NCBI GenBank assembly: GCA_029718625.1
Contig: CM056395.1
Span: 22,916,135 to 22,980,134 of the forward strand
Source: Synaphobranchus kaupii
Taxonomy: Eukaryota > Chordata > Actinopteri > Anguilliformes > Synaphobranchidae
Direction: 5' to 3'
DNA: 64,000 nt
Shown: positions 46,739 through 58,379 of the stretch, in pieces
Layout: the number at the start of each line of letters is the position of its first letter
Numbering within the stretch: the first letter of the stretch is position 1
Translations under genes and position numbers: made by a program
The notes under the pieces: model-generated
Database searches by the model: none
What the model saw: only the letters and a program-made list of their open reading frames with translations
What the model was told of the DNA's origin: nothing

Positions 46739-46797
46739 CACACACACGCATACGCGCACGCACACACACACACGCACACACACACACACACACACGC
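46739..46797. repeat. Interrupted (CA)n microsatellite
   Basis: CA units broken by CGCA and TACGCG steps, a decaying array. Confidence 0.92.
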
Positions 46798-49401
46798 AGT
46801 ATGTGTGTCTGTCCAAGATTGGTGAACAGCGTTGCATAGAGAGGGCTGGAAAAGAGTTTAATCACTATAGTGGAAGCCTTCAATTTGTATACTTATGGAT
46901 ATTCTGGACAAGGCTATGGCCAGTTGTATGTAACATGAGAACGTTCTATCCTTTTACTGTAAACTAAATTATTTTAGAATAATTAAATTTCTTGTCCATA
47001 AACACAACAGTATTCTGCCAAATAATCTTCCAGCCAAGATTTAAGAGGTTTTGCGTAAGATGCTGGAGAGCGAATCGTGCTTTAAGGTCAGTGCATCGCT
47101 TTATTATAACACATCTTGTATGCACTTACAAAGCACCTGTTTCAATCTGGTTTTTTTTTTTCTCATTATCTCCAAACTCAATCGTTCTTTAACCCCGTGA
47201 CCTTTTGTCCCAGAGTCTTGTCCCCCCGGCTTGTGCACCACACTGCATTGCTGCACTGGGAGATAAAACAGTTATTCAGATTTTACCACGTGGTGTACTG
47301 TGCAAATCCTCTCCTTCTCCAGACACTTCATTAGATTAGCTGTGCCGTTCTCAGGGGGAAAAACGGCAGATGCTGTTACAATTTTTGCATTTCTTGTACA
47401 AAAAGTTTTAAGTCCAAGTTCTGTGTATGTAACAAAAACAAAAAAAAAGAACATGGGGCTGTTTTAATTAACTATAAAGTGCAAAGCACGTTGGATTTCG
47501 ATTTCAGCTGGGCCTTAATTTTTAAGGGAAGAGAACTACCCTCGTACGATTCGGCATAGCAGGGTACTTCCAGCTAGTCTCTGAAACGGTGCATATAGAT
47601 TCAACATTTTCCATGTACTTATGAAGTAATGCATGGAGAAGATGTATTGGACACGTGAAATAAGTAGATTCCTTCTTAAAATATGCGTTATTATGCTATT
47701 ATTTATTATTCTGTGGCTAGTGGAAGGACCTCAGCTCACTCATATTGTCATTTACGTTTTTGAAGCTTACTATATACCCTGAACATTCATTTTAGGACAT
47801 GCATTTCCTGTGGGATTTAGTGACAGAATTAAAATTTTCGGCATGACAAAAAATGATGGCCAACCCCAAAATGTCGGACCGCACCGCCCTTTACACATCC
47901 GATCAGTTCAACAGTCCGGGCTCTTCGGTCTCGGATGGATTCGCCGTCTGGCCGCGACTCTCAGACTTAGCATTCAGCGAGCGCTTCCTCTGAAGAAACT
48001 TCAAAGAGTTCATCACATACAGCTCAATTTAAGTTTAGTCAAGTAGAATATTACTCTGTGACATTATTCCCTTAAATGTAAACAAAGGGGAGACAATTTC
48101 CTGTGCTGCTGCTCTTAGAAAATAGAGTCTGGCATTTATCAGGCGTACGGCTCTCAAGAGTAGGGAGGGGGCGTGCTTTCAAGATGTAAGGGCCGAGAGA
48201 ACAGACAAGGAATTCTAATCAACTCCGGGGTTGTAGTTCACAGGTGTTGATTCCGCTACTGGAATTACTGAGCGAAAATTCATTTATAAACCGCAGTGCT
48301 CTGTGTGTTGGGACTGCTCTCTGTGTGCTCTTTAAAATTGAAATTACTTCTTCCAAATAAATACTGGTTATGAAACAAACCCCAAAGTGTAATCGCTGAT
48401 TTTCCTTCCCTATATATAAATATATATACAGTATATACATATATTCTCCCCATATGCCCTTTATTACAGAATTTCATAGATGTAAGCGTCTTCCTACAAT
48501 GGGGCGACTGGTTTTGTACCTGGTTTTGAGTGGGGAGGGGAACAGGGGCATTTCTTCTGGTAGTTTTACAAAGTTCCATATTACGAATGCACACATCTCT
48601 CATAAAAACAGCATTTATGCCGAGGAAGTTTGCACGAGTTTGATCAAAACTTTGCACGACGATTAGCTCACTTCAGACGGACCGGGAATTGCGAAAGAGC
48701 AATTTTTTTCGCCCCGCGACGCACCTTCAATGCACTGCCCTCTGACAGCATTCCCGCCATTATTAACAACAGACTGACAGCGTCTCCCACGCCAATCAAG
48801 ACGTTCCGGGTCCGCAGAACGCTGTGAAGTATTTCTTCTTAGGGGTCTTCGTCTGGGGCTACGTGTGTTCTGGCAGCTCTGCGTCATTATCTGATTCCGA
48901 ACATAACACAGCGCCTTTCTTTTATTTAGCACTCTCACTGGCTAATTTTGGAGGCGGGGGGTGGGGGGTACTGTGGATCTCTCTCCTTTGCTGAGCACAT
49001 TTCCACCATTTCATTCAGTGTTAGTGACGCACGTCTTTAATATTCATAATAATAATAAATGTTCCCCTACCATTAAGGGACACGTGGCATAATTAAATCA
49101 AGATTATTACCTCTCTGCTGTCATGCCTCTAGGAAATAAGTAGACTTTTTAACGCTAATCTCTAACAGTGCACACATGGTGCATTAGCTTGCGTGCGGCT
49201 AGATGTTACTAAAATAACGCTCCTGCTTAATTGAATGAGGACTGGGAGAGACAACACAGCGAAAAACGCACTAATGGATTATTTGGAGTATTGGAGTACA
49301 GGAAAATGCACACCACTGTACAGTAGGAGCCAACAAGTTGAATTGTAGTAGACTAAAAGGATTAAAAAGGCTTTGTTCACAGAGAAATGCAAACTTACCT
49401 T

Positions 49402-49403
<2 letters not shown>
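46798..49403. other. Non-coding, nothing recognised
   Basis: AT-leaning. Short AT palindromes at 48410-48445 and a G-rich run at 48954-48970. No gene or element that I can defend. Confidence 0.45.

Positions 49404-49454
<51 letters not shown>
49404..49454 (+). repeat. (AT)25 microsatellite
   Basis: Uninterrupted AT repeat directly abutting the Tc1-like relic at 49455. TA-rich arrays are favoured insertion targets of Tc1/mariner elements. Confidence 0.97.
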
Positions 49455-49457
<3 letters not shown>

Positions 49458-49790
49458 CAGTCCAAAAGTGTTTGGACATTGAGACATTTTTGGTTCTTTT
49501 GGCTCAGTACTCCAGCACATTGGATTTGAAACTTCAGACTTTCATCTTTAATTTGAGGGTGTGGACATCCATATCAGGTGAACTGTGTGAACAATTATTT
49601 TATACATAGTCCCTCTATTTTAAGGGGCCAAAGTAATTGGACAAATTAAGATACACTTAAATAAAGTCATCATATTTAATATTTGGTTGCATATGCTTTG
49701 CATGCCATCACTTCCTGATGTCTGTGACCCAACAACATCAAATGACTTTTAATATCTTATTTGCAGGTGCATTTACAAGCCGTACTGTAA
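49455..49790. mobile_element. Tc1/mariner-type relic
   Basis: Begins GTGCAGTCCAAAAGTGTTTG, then TACTCCAGCACATTGGATTT, CTTTAATTTGAGGGTGTGGAC, ATCCATATCAGGTGAACTGT and AAAGTAATTGGACAAATT. This series of blocks is a frequent fish DNA-transposon sequence with CAGTCCAAAAGT-type ends. No transposase frame remains, and the far end is not clear. Confidence 0.6.
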
Positions 49791-49820
49791 CCTCTCTGCA
49801 TTTTAATGGATCTCTATGGG

Positions 49821-49866
49821 AATTGGGGCTAGATTAAGCTGTAATTGGGGCTAGATTAAGTTGTAA
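49821..49866 (+). repeat. 22-bp tandem duplication
   Basis: AATTGGGGCTAGATTAAGCT and AATTGGGGCTAGATTAAGTT stand in tandem at 49821 and 49843. Confidence 0.85.
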
Positions 49867-49876
49867 CTTAAGCTGG

Positions 49877-49980
49877 AACACATGGTTGGATAAAAGTCAT
49901 CAAACGAGCCTAAACCATCACTCTGCTGCCAGATATGCAGTAGATATGGATGGATCACTTAAGGGTTTCTTCTCCTGACT
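49877..49980 (-). mobile_element. Unexpanded relative of the 37-bp minisatellite locus
   Basis: On the minus strand: AACCCTTAAGTGATCCATCC, then ATATCTACTGCATATCTGGC, AGCAGAGTGATGGTTTAGGC and CCAACCATGTGTTCC. It aligns in order with 32563-33134, but has one copy of the unit (36 bp, 49930-49965) where the other locus has thirteen. Confidence 0.7.
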
Positions 49981-50260
49981 TATATTTCCATAGGCGTTCA
50001 ATAGGAAAATTGTTCCAGCGTAAATTACAGCATAATTGACAGCAGTATACCTGTAATTTATGAGTGAAACCAATCATAGGCTCATTATATAGTTCATGCA
50101 CGGTATCTTTAATCTTTGATTTCCTCTGGCCTCTAAGTCCACCTGAAGAACAGGTATAATAACTACCGTAGCGGTTTAGGTATTGCATCCATGTCTACAA
50201 ACTAGCAATTGCCAACTATGTAAATGTCTGAGGCTCCTAAGTGACGGAGCCCACTTGCGT

Positions 50261-50375
50261 GAAGTGCAACGGCGGACCCCATTGGCCAGGTGAAATATGA
50301 AGTGTAACGGTGGACCCCATTGGCCAGGTGAAATACGAAGTGTAACGCTGGACCCCATTGGCCAGGTGAAATATG
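50261..50375 (+). repeat. 38-bp tandem repeat, 3 copies
   Basis: Unit beginning GAAGTGTAACGGTGGACCCC and ending ATTGGCCAGGTGAAATAC, starting at 50261, 50299 and 50337. Each copy contains an inverted CCAAT (ATTGG). Confidence 0.93.
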
Positions 50376-51154
50376 GAATGTGCCATTGCTGAACGTGACT
50401 GGAAGTTCCACTGGTCAGTAGAAAACTGCCCATAGCCTTGTCCAGAAGGAGGGATGTTTCAGTTAGGCGGGTAACACCCCCCACCTTCCGGCTCTGGTCA
50501 ATTGGAAAACTGCAATCTACTTGTGTCAACTGCACAGTCCTCTGCAACAGTATTGCAATGTGTGGTAATGTTGGTATTTAATATTAACCCTGCATTGGTC
50601 TCCAAAGTGTTAATGTAAATTGTATGGAAGTCAAACTGAATATTGTCGAAGTGTGGATTTACTGGGCCCTCTGAAAAAAAAAGTTGCAACAGTGGTAAAT
50701 TGCAATTTGGCTTCTATTTTCAGTTGAAGATGATGCAGTAATGCCAAAAAAAAAAAGGAAAAAAAAAGAATGAGGAACAGCTGTGATAATGAATTGCCGA
50801 CAACTGCTTTTAAATTAAGTTTGCAATCAAACTCTGCCTAATGAGCCAATCTTTCCTCAAGGAAATCTCATACAACAAAAAGTTTCACATATTTTTTTCT
50901 CACGACTAAAAATGGTGACACGACCGAAGTGTCTATTTGAAGTGTTTATTGGGTTTGAGGCAGAGGGCCATGAATGCTTTTAAAACAGTTTTCCCTTTTG
51001 CCTTTTAAATGAATTGAAAATTGAAAGTGTATAGATGAGCCTGTTGCCATGATCCAAGCAAGGCCTACAAACCAAAATCATAACTGGCTATTAGTCCAGT
51101 TATACAGACAGCGATAGAAAGAACTTTGGACCGTCTACACAATGAGCTCTGAGT
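50376..51154. other. Non-coding; AT-rich block 50780-51060
   Basis: No gene. The second half has the texture of conserved non-coding sequence (TAAATTAAGTTTGCAATCAA), which is only a suggestion. Confidence 0.35.
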
Positions 51155-51332
51155 CAGGGATACTCAAATCTGGCCTTTAAAGTCAGCAGTACCACTGGTT
51201 TCCTCTTCTGACTGATAGTCACTGATTGGCCAGAGCTTATACTCACCTGGTGCGTCAGGTTTAAATCTGTCCCTGATTAGAGGGTGAGGAATGGAAACCG
51301 GCAGTACCTCTGAAAAGATTTGAGTATCTCTG
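51155..51332. mobile_element. hAT-like MITE, second copy
   Basis: Ends CAGGGATACTCAAATCTGG and AGATTTGAGTATCTCTG. Interior blocks TGATTGGCCAGAGCTTATAC and GTCAGGTTTAAATCTGTCCC match the copy at 1088-1292 with substitutions and a small deletion. Flanking octamers do not match convincingly, so this insertion is older or rearranged. Confidence 0.7.
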
Positions 51333-51574
51333 ATCTACAGCCGTGCAAGAAAAGTGTCAAACATCTAAAAGTGAGCCTCGCAGAGGAGAGAGGTTACCGT
51401 GGCGACCTCTAAAGCAAGCAGCTCCGCGGTAACGGCGCCCACACAGAGGTGAGTCCGATCTGAACGCTGGCCGTGTTTCATCACTGGCGCTGCTCACCCA
51501 AGGCCTGCCCTTTTCCCTACCTTTCTTCCGCAAAGGTCATACGGGGAAGCGGAGGGAGACCGAGCCACCGGGGG

Positions 51575-51719
51575 CACGGGGGAGGTGTGTGGGGGGGGGG
51601 CACGGGGGAGGTGTGTGGGGGGGGGGCACGGGGGAGGTGTGTGGGGGGGGGGGCACGGGGGAGGTTTGTGGGGGGGGGGGGGACACGGGGGAGGTGTGTG
51701 TGTGGGGGGGGGGGGGGGG
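51575..51719 (+). repeat. G-rich minisatellite, 5 units of 26-30 bp
   Basis: CACGGGGGAGGTGTGTGGGG units start at 51575, 51601, 51627, 51654 and 51684. Length differences are all in the G run. Very strong G-quadruplex potential. Proline-rich minus-strand frames are artefacts. Confidence 0.93.
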
Positions 51720-52375
51720 ACGACGCATTCTCCAGAGAGAGAGTCCCATATAGTCGTCACGCCTGGCCGGCACCCTGCTATTTATTTTGCTTTTCCCTGC
51801 AGGCGCGTGCAACAAGGGTTCAAGGGTCACCCCCCCCCTTTTTTTTGCCTCATTATAATGAGGAAAACTGGGGGGGAAAAAGATAGTTGTTCTGTACTTT
51901 TGCTTCAGTTGGGGTCAAGTAGCAGCGGTACGACAATAGCTTACAAGAACAAATTTTCTTTCGCAACGACTTTTTAAAAAAAATATTACCAGACAAAACG
52001 TACTGGTACATGCATCTGCCTCTTTTTCATTCTTGCTGTGCGGTCCATTTCAACAATAACCATGGATACAGGAGACAAAAGGCTTCTGCCACCTACTCAT
52101 ACACAATGCGCCTCTGCTGACGTCAGCACAGTTGACTTGTAACCTGTGCAATATTGGAAAACTTTTGTGCGTCAGTAAAAAAAAAAAATACTGACATGGT
52201 GTTTGGCTGGGCACGATATCAAGCCTTTCTAAATCAGCACTGTTAAAGCAGTGGATCGCAAACTCCCTGAGACGAAGACCACATGTTCAGGGGCCTTTGG
52301 TTTGGCAAATATATTCAGATTTTCATTTTTATTTCTCCTTATCGGAACAAATGTACGTACACTGTAAATACTGTA
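51720..52375. other. Non-coding, nothing recognised
   Basis: Ordinary sequence with a C run at 51829-51838 and poly-A at 52179. No element or gene identified. Confidence 0.45.
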
Positions 52376-52472
52376 CACAGTGAAATGTCCAGTGTTGATT
52401 AAACTCTAACAGAGTATATATACTGTATATGTACTCTGTTAGAGTTGATTTAGCACTGAACATTTTACTGTG
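52376..52472. repeat. Imperfect hairpin element, 97 bp
   Basis: CACAGTGAAATGTCCAGTGT and AACTCTAACAGAGTA at the left face TACTCTGTTAGAGTT and CACTGAACATTTTACTGTG at the right, around an AT loop. Could be a miniature fold-back transposon or a folding RNA. Confidence 0.65.
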
Positions 52473-53944
52473 TATGTGTGTGGAGTGGAATGCGTGCACA
52501 GTGCAGGTGTGGTGTTAGTACCGCCGGGAAGTGGCTCCTAACTGACTTGCCACGGTTTGCACAGTGACACCACCGGCATCTCTGAAAGAGGTACAGAACT
52601 GTGTGCCAGCAGTGCCCCCAGCCCTAGGGAAATAAGTCATTACTAAATCCAACTCAAATCCCGTGTGGAGTTTGCGAGGGTTTGTGATCAGATGAGACAA
52701 AATTGGAGCTTTTTTTTTTTTTAAGAACTGGCATTTTGTCTGCTGCAAAGGCAACCGTGGCAGACCGGTTTTTGGAGCGACCGCAATATTCTTGGCTCAT
52801 GGGCATACATGGGCATACATATTTAATTGCTGTACAATCCATAAGACCGCTTTCAATTAGATCTGACTGTTAATTAACCATTGTATTTATAATTGCTTAT
52901 TATATCATGAGTAAATTACTGTTCACGTTTTCTACGGCAAGGTTTCCATAAGGAAAAATGTACTCCCATTTCATTGGATGCGTATGTTGTTTTGTAGTAA
53001 TCCAGCCAACGTGTAGTTTTATTTGTTTGCATGCGTTGTAAATCATATTCCTTTTGGCTTAAGCTGTGGAGTTACTCTGAATGACTTAATCAGGAGTAAT
53101 TTCTCTTTAGGAATACTATCTTATAAAGCAGTGCATTACACGCAGGTTTTTAACATAGCCCTACTGTAAGCTGAAAAGTTAATTCAGATGATAAATAAGT
53201 TGCTGCCATCTAATGATCGAGTAGCATTTAGCTTGCTATTTTTCTGTTGATAAAATAGGGGTTGACCCGGAAGGGGATAGAGATGGGGTGATGAGGGAAA
53301 AGGGGGGTTCAGTGTGTGTAGCTGAGAGCAGTGGTGTGGAGGAGTGAAACAGCACCCTGATAAAGATTGAAGTTGCCTGTGTCCCCGACTCCTGGAGTCT
53401 TCTTTGATCAAGCCAGTAAGAGGAGCATGAATGGAATCTCAGTGCGCTAATTACTTAGCGCAATATAGCGCAATATAGCGCAGAAGCAGCGTTATACTAC
53501 CAACCTCACTTCAAGTGTTCCCTTAACTCAGTCAGTGCCGTGGGTGACAAAAGTCGACAAAAATACGAATGGTCGAAAGTGCGGAGGGCGACTAAAGTCG
53601 ACCACAGCCGTCTTTACTCTGCTACACAGGTAATGAATTCCGTATTTGAGTCGGGAAAAATTAAACAATGACCAATTTACAATTCAAGGCCTTTTACCCG
53701 GATTAATTTTTTAATGGTTCTAGATGCCAATATTTTAAGTTTTATTTATCTCGTTGAATAAATATATCCCATGTTTTAAAAAAAGAACAACAGAGCATGT
53801 AAACCAGCATCGGGGCGTGGGAATAATGCATCCCTGTCGATTTGTACCAACATGTTTCTGTGCCAGTGACCAAGAATATAAAGAAATTGCACCAAAACAA
53901 CCCACGCTGATAAACCAAAACAACCCACGCTGCCACTAGACTTA
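52473..53944. other. Non-coding; AT-rich conserved-type block 52860-53150
   Basis: No gene recognised. CATGGGCATA is tandemly duplicated at 52799. AAGTCGAC occurs three times at 53550-53600. CGCAATATAG is duplicated at 53459. Confidence 0.35.
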
Positions 53945-54054
53945 AGGCTCTATTTTCCGGGAAGCGCTTTGCGTGCGGCGAATTTAATTAGTATCATAGT
54001 AGTATATATGCGCTGGCTCGCCACCCGCCATGCGCCAGCCGGAAAATAGAGCCC
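53945..54054. mobile_element. Harbinger-like MITE with TTA duplication
   Basis: Ends (A)GGCTCTATTTTCCGG and CCGGAAAATAGAGCCC, with TTA just outside both ends (53942-53944 and 54055-54057). The GGGCTCTATTTT-type end is widespread in fish. The interior, with GCGCTTTGCGTGCGGCG facing CGCCACCCGCCATGCGCC, is GC-rich and roughly palindromic. About 110 bp, no coding. Confidence 0.75.
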
Positions 54055-54394
54055 TTAAAACTGATCGATTGGGCTGATCGAACTGGTCGATTGGGCTGTT
54101 TCCCTCACCTGGTGGAAACGGAGCGGAGTTTGTTGGTGACTTTAGCCGTTTGCACGGTGATCTGGCTTTGTGATCCAGTGCACTGTGTGGCTGTTTGCTT
54201 TAACATGCCTTAAAGCAGTTGGGCAGGTTTAAAATTGAGAAACGCTTGTCTCCATTGCCAACATTCAACAGCCTCTTTCACAAGGTCTCTTTCACAAAGA
54301 GTGTCATAGAAAGACGAATGTCAATCTAGTAAGACAGGGGTACACAGCGCATGCTCTTGTATACGTTATCACATGCTTTATTCCCTTTAGTGTA

Positions 54395-54445
54395 TACTAC
54401 ATTACATTCATTTTGCATTTTGCAGAGCGACTTACAATGTCTGGG
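54395..54445 (-). mobile_element. SINE tail relic
   Basis: The minus strand has ACATTGTAAGTCGCTCTGC followed by AATGAATGTAATGTAGTA, the tail pattern of the SINE at 9935-10165. Head missing. Confidence 0.4.
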
Positions 54446-54779
54446 AAACATACTGTAAGTGCACTCACCTGATTTATATGAGCAATAGGTCTAGTCCTGG
54501 CTAACAACTGTTCAGGGTTTAGATACAGATGTAACATCACTAAAGCACTAGGGCAATTTAACTGTTCTAACCAAGAATAAAAATGCAATTTCTGAGTAGC
54601 CTACATACAGATTGCATCCATAATAAGTTCTAAGAAGAGAAAACCATAAAAGTATAACCTAAACTCATAAAGTAGCCTACCTGAATTAACCTGCCGCTAT
54701 CAAGCTATTTTCCCGAGCAGAAATGGCAGGAACAGATGGACAACAGGAGTTTTGTCTTAATGAGTCCTAGAAGCGCTGT

Positions 54780-55200
54780 GACCATCGCGCAAGTGTGATA
54801 CCACGCGGCTGTTCGGGCCGAGGAAGCCGTACATTCGTCCTCCAGGCTGCTAACCCCTTATCCGCCCGCACCCGGCGGCTCCACCTTCTTCCCTCCTGTG
54901 GATTCAACATCTGGCGCGCAGGTTCCCGCGCGCTGGTTCCCGCGCGCCGTTTCGCTCTTCGCTGCTGTTTGCATAGCGGACGTCTCTTTCGGACGCACCC
55001 GACCGACCGACCGTGTGTGCGTGCGTGCGCCGGTCCGCGTGTTCTGTGGCCTATCGATTCGGCCGCAGTAGCCCATTGCCGGTATTGATCGAAATCGTTC
55101 CCGGTGGCGGGCGGCTGAGCTGTGAAATCGGGGGACTGAGTTGTCCTACGCGGCAAGGCGAACGGTCTCGCCAAAGGCGCAGCTTACTTGAGTGGTTGAA
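54780..55200. promoter_or_regulatory. CpG island candidate
   Basis: About 50 CpG in 420 bp at roughly 60% G+C, including GGTTCCCGCGCGC repeated in tandem (54920-54946) and GACCGACCGACCG. This is the densest CpG patch in the window, so a promoter nearby is plausible. A weak downstream exon candidate is noted at 55392-55443. Confidence 0.5.
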
Positions 55201-56285
55201 CGCATCGGCAGTAATCTTTAACCAACTGGAGAGTGTTTTTATAAACCATATTTTTCAAGGTGGGTATTTTTCTGACAAATGGTTAAATATTTGCAGGTTT
55301 ACTTTTACACTATTATTCTTAGGGATATAAGTAGAAAAAAACATGTTGATTTAAAAAAAAAGTGAGTGAGTTTTGGAAAAACAGTCTTCAGTGTGTGTAG
55401 CAATGGGCATAGTGAGCAACGATGCAAATAATGTCGCTATGAAGTAAGTATGGCTATTGGGGGTGATTCTGATTTCTTTCTACTTTGCACCCTAACATAG
55501 CATGATACGGTTCCCTAATGCATGATGCGTGTATTGAGGTAGGCAGACATACATGTGCATTGTCATGCCAGCAACATGGAAAGCTGTTTTCAGGCCCTGC
55601 ATACTCCCATTGCAAGGATTAGTTGGTTCAAAAGAAGATCTTAAATTCCAGCAAACTATAAAGAGCTATCTCTGCTATGTCCTCCTTTAAGAGACCGATC
55701 TTTCTCAAATGGCTCGACCAATCAAAGGGACGGGTTTCTCTTTTTAAGGCAGATGAGTTTCGTTTCGACGGCATATTTAAAAGCTCTTCCGAACCCATGC
55801 ATTGCCACAGTGTCCCTTAGTTTAGTCATTTTCTAGTTGAATAAACTGCGTGGGGACATACAGCACGATACAGGATAAAAGGACATTTGTATCATAGAGC
55901 ACTTTGTTTGAAATCCAGAGAACAGTCACCGCGTGAAACTTGACGAGGCTTTTCACTTACAGCATGAGTGACTTTGTGATTTCATCTAGTTTGCCTCATT
56001 TTGTGAGATCATCCATGCACCTAAATGATTGAAAGACAGTGCTGAATCTATTAGCATGTCAGCACTCATTATTTTGAAGTGTGCTGATTAAAGAATCTCA
56101 TTTCATTACCTCAGTAATTAAAAGAGAACCCTTGAAAATCCTAATTAACTGGAACCCCTGCGATGGAGGGAGTGTTTTTTTTTTTAACGCAAGGTGTCCC
56201 GTGTTGTCAGTCACCCATCGAAACAACAGTGTGGATGAGGAGAGTCACAATGTCCAAAACATAGCCTTCTTCGTGCTCCTTACCT

Positions 56286-56358
56286 GGAAAACTGTACTGG
56301 GACTAACCTCAAATAAGGAAAACTGTACTGGGACTAACCTGAAATAAGGAAAACTGTA
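56286..56358 (+). repeat. 31-bp tandem repeat, 2.3 copies
   Basis: GGAAAACTGTACTGGGACTA units start at 56286, 56317 and 56348, with one C/G difference between the first two. Confidence 0.93.
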
Positions 56359-57557
56359 GCACACAGAGCACAGAACAAAAGACACTTGGAATTAACTATA
56401 ATATCTTTTGTTCTGAGTTCTGTATGACCCAGCCTTCGGGTTGATTTCAGTGAAATTGTGACAGTAGTGAAATTGGCTGGGTAAGGAGTTTTTTTTATTA
56501 TAGTTTGTTTGTCCTGGCTGTTCAGCTCATATTTAGATCTTTTTTATATAGCTGGCCTGTCGCATTTTTGGAGATTTTCTTTTTGATTTTAGATTTTTTT
56601 TTTGTCATCATTTTTCCCCTTAAGAATTTTGTTTTCCGTCTACTTGTCTTAACCCAAGAATGCATTAATTGTATCAAATATCTTTATTTGAAACTAATAT
56701 CTTTATTTGAAACTTATGGCATTAAAATGGCTGCATTATTACCTCTTCCAAAGCAGTCATTTGCAATACAGATATTGTCTCCCCTGTTGCTTTGGCTGGT
56801 CTAATTGGCCCCCTGCTCAACACATTTGGCATGTGATAAAACAGGTGTGCTGTTGCTATGACGGACAGGGAGAGAAGGTCACTATATTAGGAGTCCTGTA
56901 CATGCAGGGCAATGGGAGAGCGAGGCCAAAACACATTTCACATTTTGCCTCCAGATTTTGGGGGAGGGGAAACCGTTCGCGCTCCCGGCCACAGTGAACA
57001 GTTTGACTGCCGAGCGCACGTCTGCGTGGTCAGGCGGTGCGGCGTATACAACCGCGGAGCAGATGGACACATAACTACTGACAAGCGAAGTCCCTTTTTA
57101 CAGCCGTCGTTCAAACAGAGCTATGGTCTCTCTGTAAAAAAAGAAAATGGTGTGTATTAGTTGTGGGAAATGTATCACACACTGTGAAGCAGGCTTCTTT
57201 TAGAAGATAAGATGTCTTGTCTTGTGGTCACACTGTTTCAAGACCGAAAGGTAGGCTACTAAGAAAAGAGGAAACTATAAAGTGTACACATAATAAGGTT
57301 AATACAGTGAAACTTAGGAGCCCAAGTGTATTTCACTTTCAAAGACTGCAGTCCCTTAAGTATTTGTAATAGAGAGTCAATCTGGAGATATTCTCTGTCT
57401 GCGCTACTACCTTGATTGTGGACGTTTGTTGTGCAAGCAGGCCGATTGACTGAATGACAACAGTGCCCCCTGCAGGCAATGGGGGGAAAAGCAAAATCTC
57501 TTTTTTCAAATGCCTGGGCGTTGGCTTCAGTTTAAAAGGCTGCACCAGAACCAAGTA
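56359..57557. other. Non-coding; short hairpin near 56371-56413
   Basis: CAGAACAAAAGA (56371) faces TCTTTTGTTCTG (56403), a small inverted repeat. No gene recognised in the remainder. Confidence 0.45.
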
Positions 57558-57570
57558 AACACACACAAAC

Positions 57571-57603
<33 letters not shown>
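57558..57603. repeat. (CA)n microsatellite
   Basis: About 22 CA units with AAAC and CG interruptions. Confidence 0.95.
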
Positions 57604-58237
57604 GCAATAGAGACAGACACCATTATGTGAAAAAGGAAGGGTGTGATTTCATAACACGGTTAACAGTGCAGTGTGTGTGCTTTAAAAGCGGCAGGGTAAG
57701 GAGAGAGGAGGATGAAAAATGGGACTCTCATGAAGACATGCAGGCATGTTTCCCTGTGCGGACGTGCCTGTTAGCGCATTAGTTCATTCATGCGCACCCG
57801 TGTCGAAAAGCAACACAAGCCCTGATTTTATTTTTTTCTCTTTGCTCTAAAGCCTTTGGTTCGGTTACATTAAGAGCTATCTGTTTCTGCCAAAACCAGC
57901 ACAGTGATAAACACCATTATTACTCTATACAATGATGACTCTCTCGCTCCTGATTTACGATGCCTCCACAATGCCACCAGTAGTCTGGACGAAAACATAA
58001 AGGAACAACAGGATTCATTTTCACAATTTATTTCTGCTCACCCCCCCACATACACTGTACAACAGTCTCCCCTAAAGTACCCTCTCAATCGCCTATCTGC
58101 TTTCATTTTCGATCTGGTCAGGACTGCAGATACTGTTTATGCCCAACACCGGAGCCTAGAATTCCAGTTCAATTAAGACCGGTGCTTAAATTATCCAGGA
58201 GACCACATTTGAGAATAGTTCCGTGTTTTTTCCGTGA

Positions 58238-58276
58238 GTTCTACTGGTGAGTTCTACTGGTGTGTTCTACTGGTGT
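58238..58276 (+). repeat. 13-bp tandem repeat, 3 copies
   Basis: GTTCTACTGGTGT units start at 58238, 58251 and 58264. Confidence 0.9.
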
Positions 58277-58379
58277 GTCTAATATCGAACTGTAAGAGGT
58301 ATGTTTGAGGGCTGAAACTGGCGATCATTATGGCGCCCCGCGGAAAAAAAACCTCTGCCACTCTAAGCCGAGAAACGAC

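Noticed and set aside
51473..51977. Glycine- or proline-rich frames of 137, 130 and 97 codons
   Set aside because: Produced by the CACGGGGGAGGTGTGTGGGG minisatellite.
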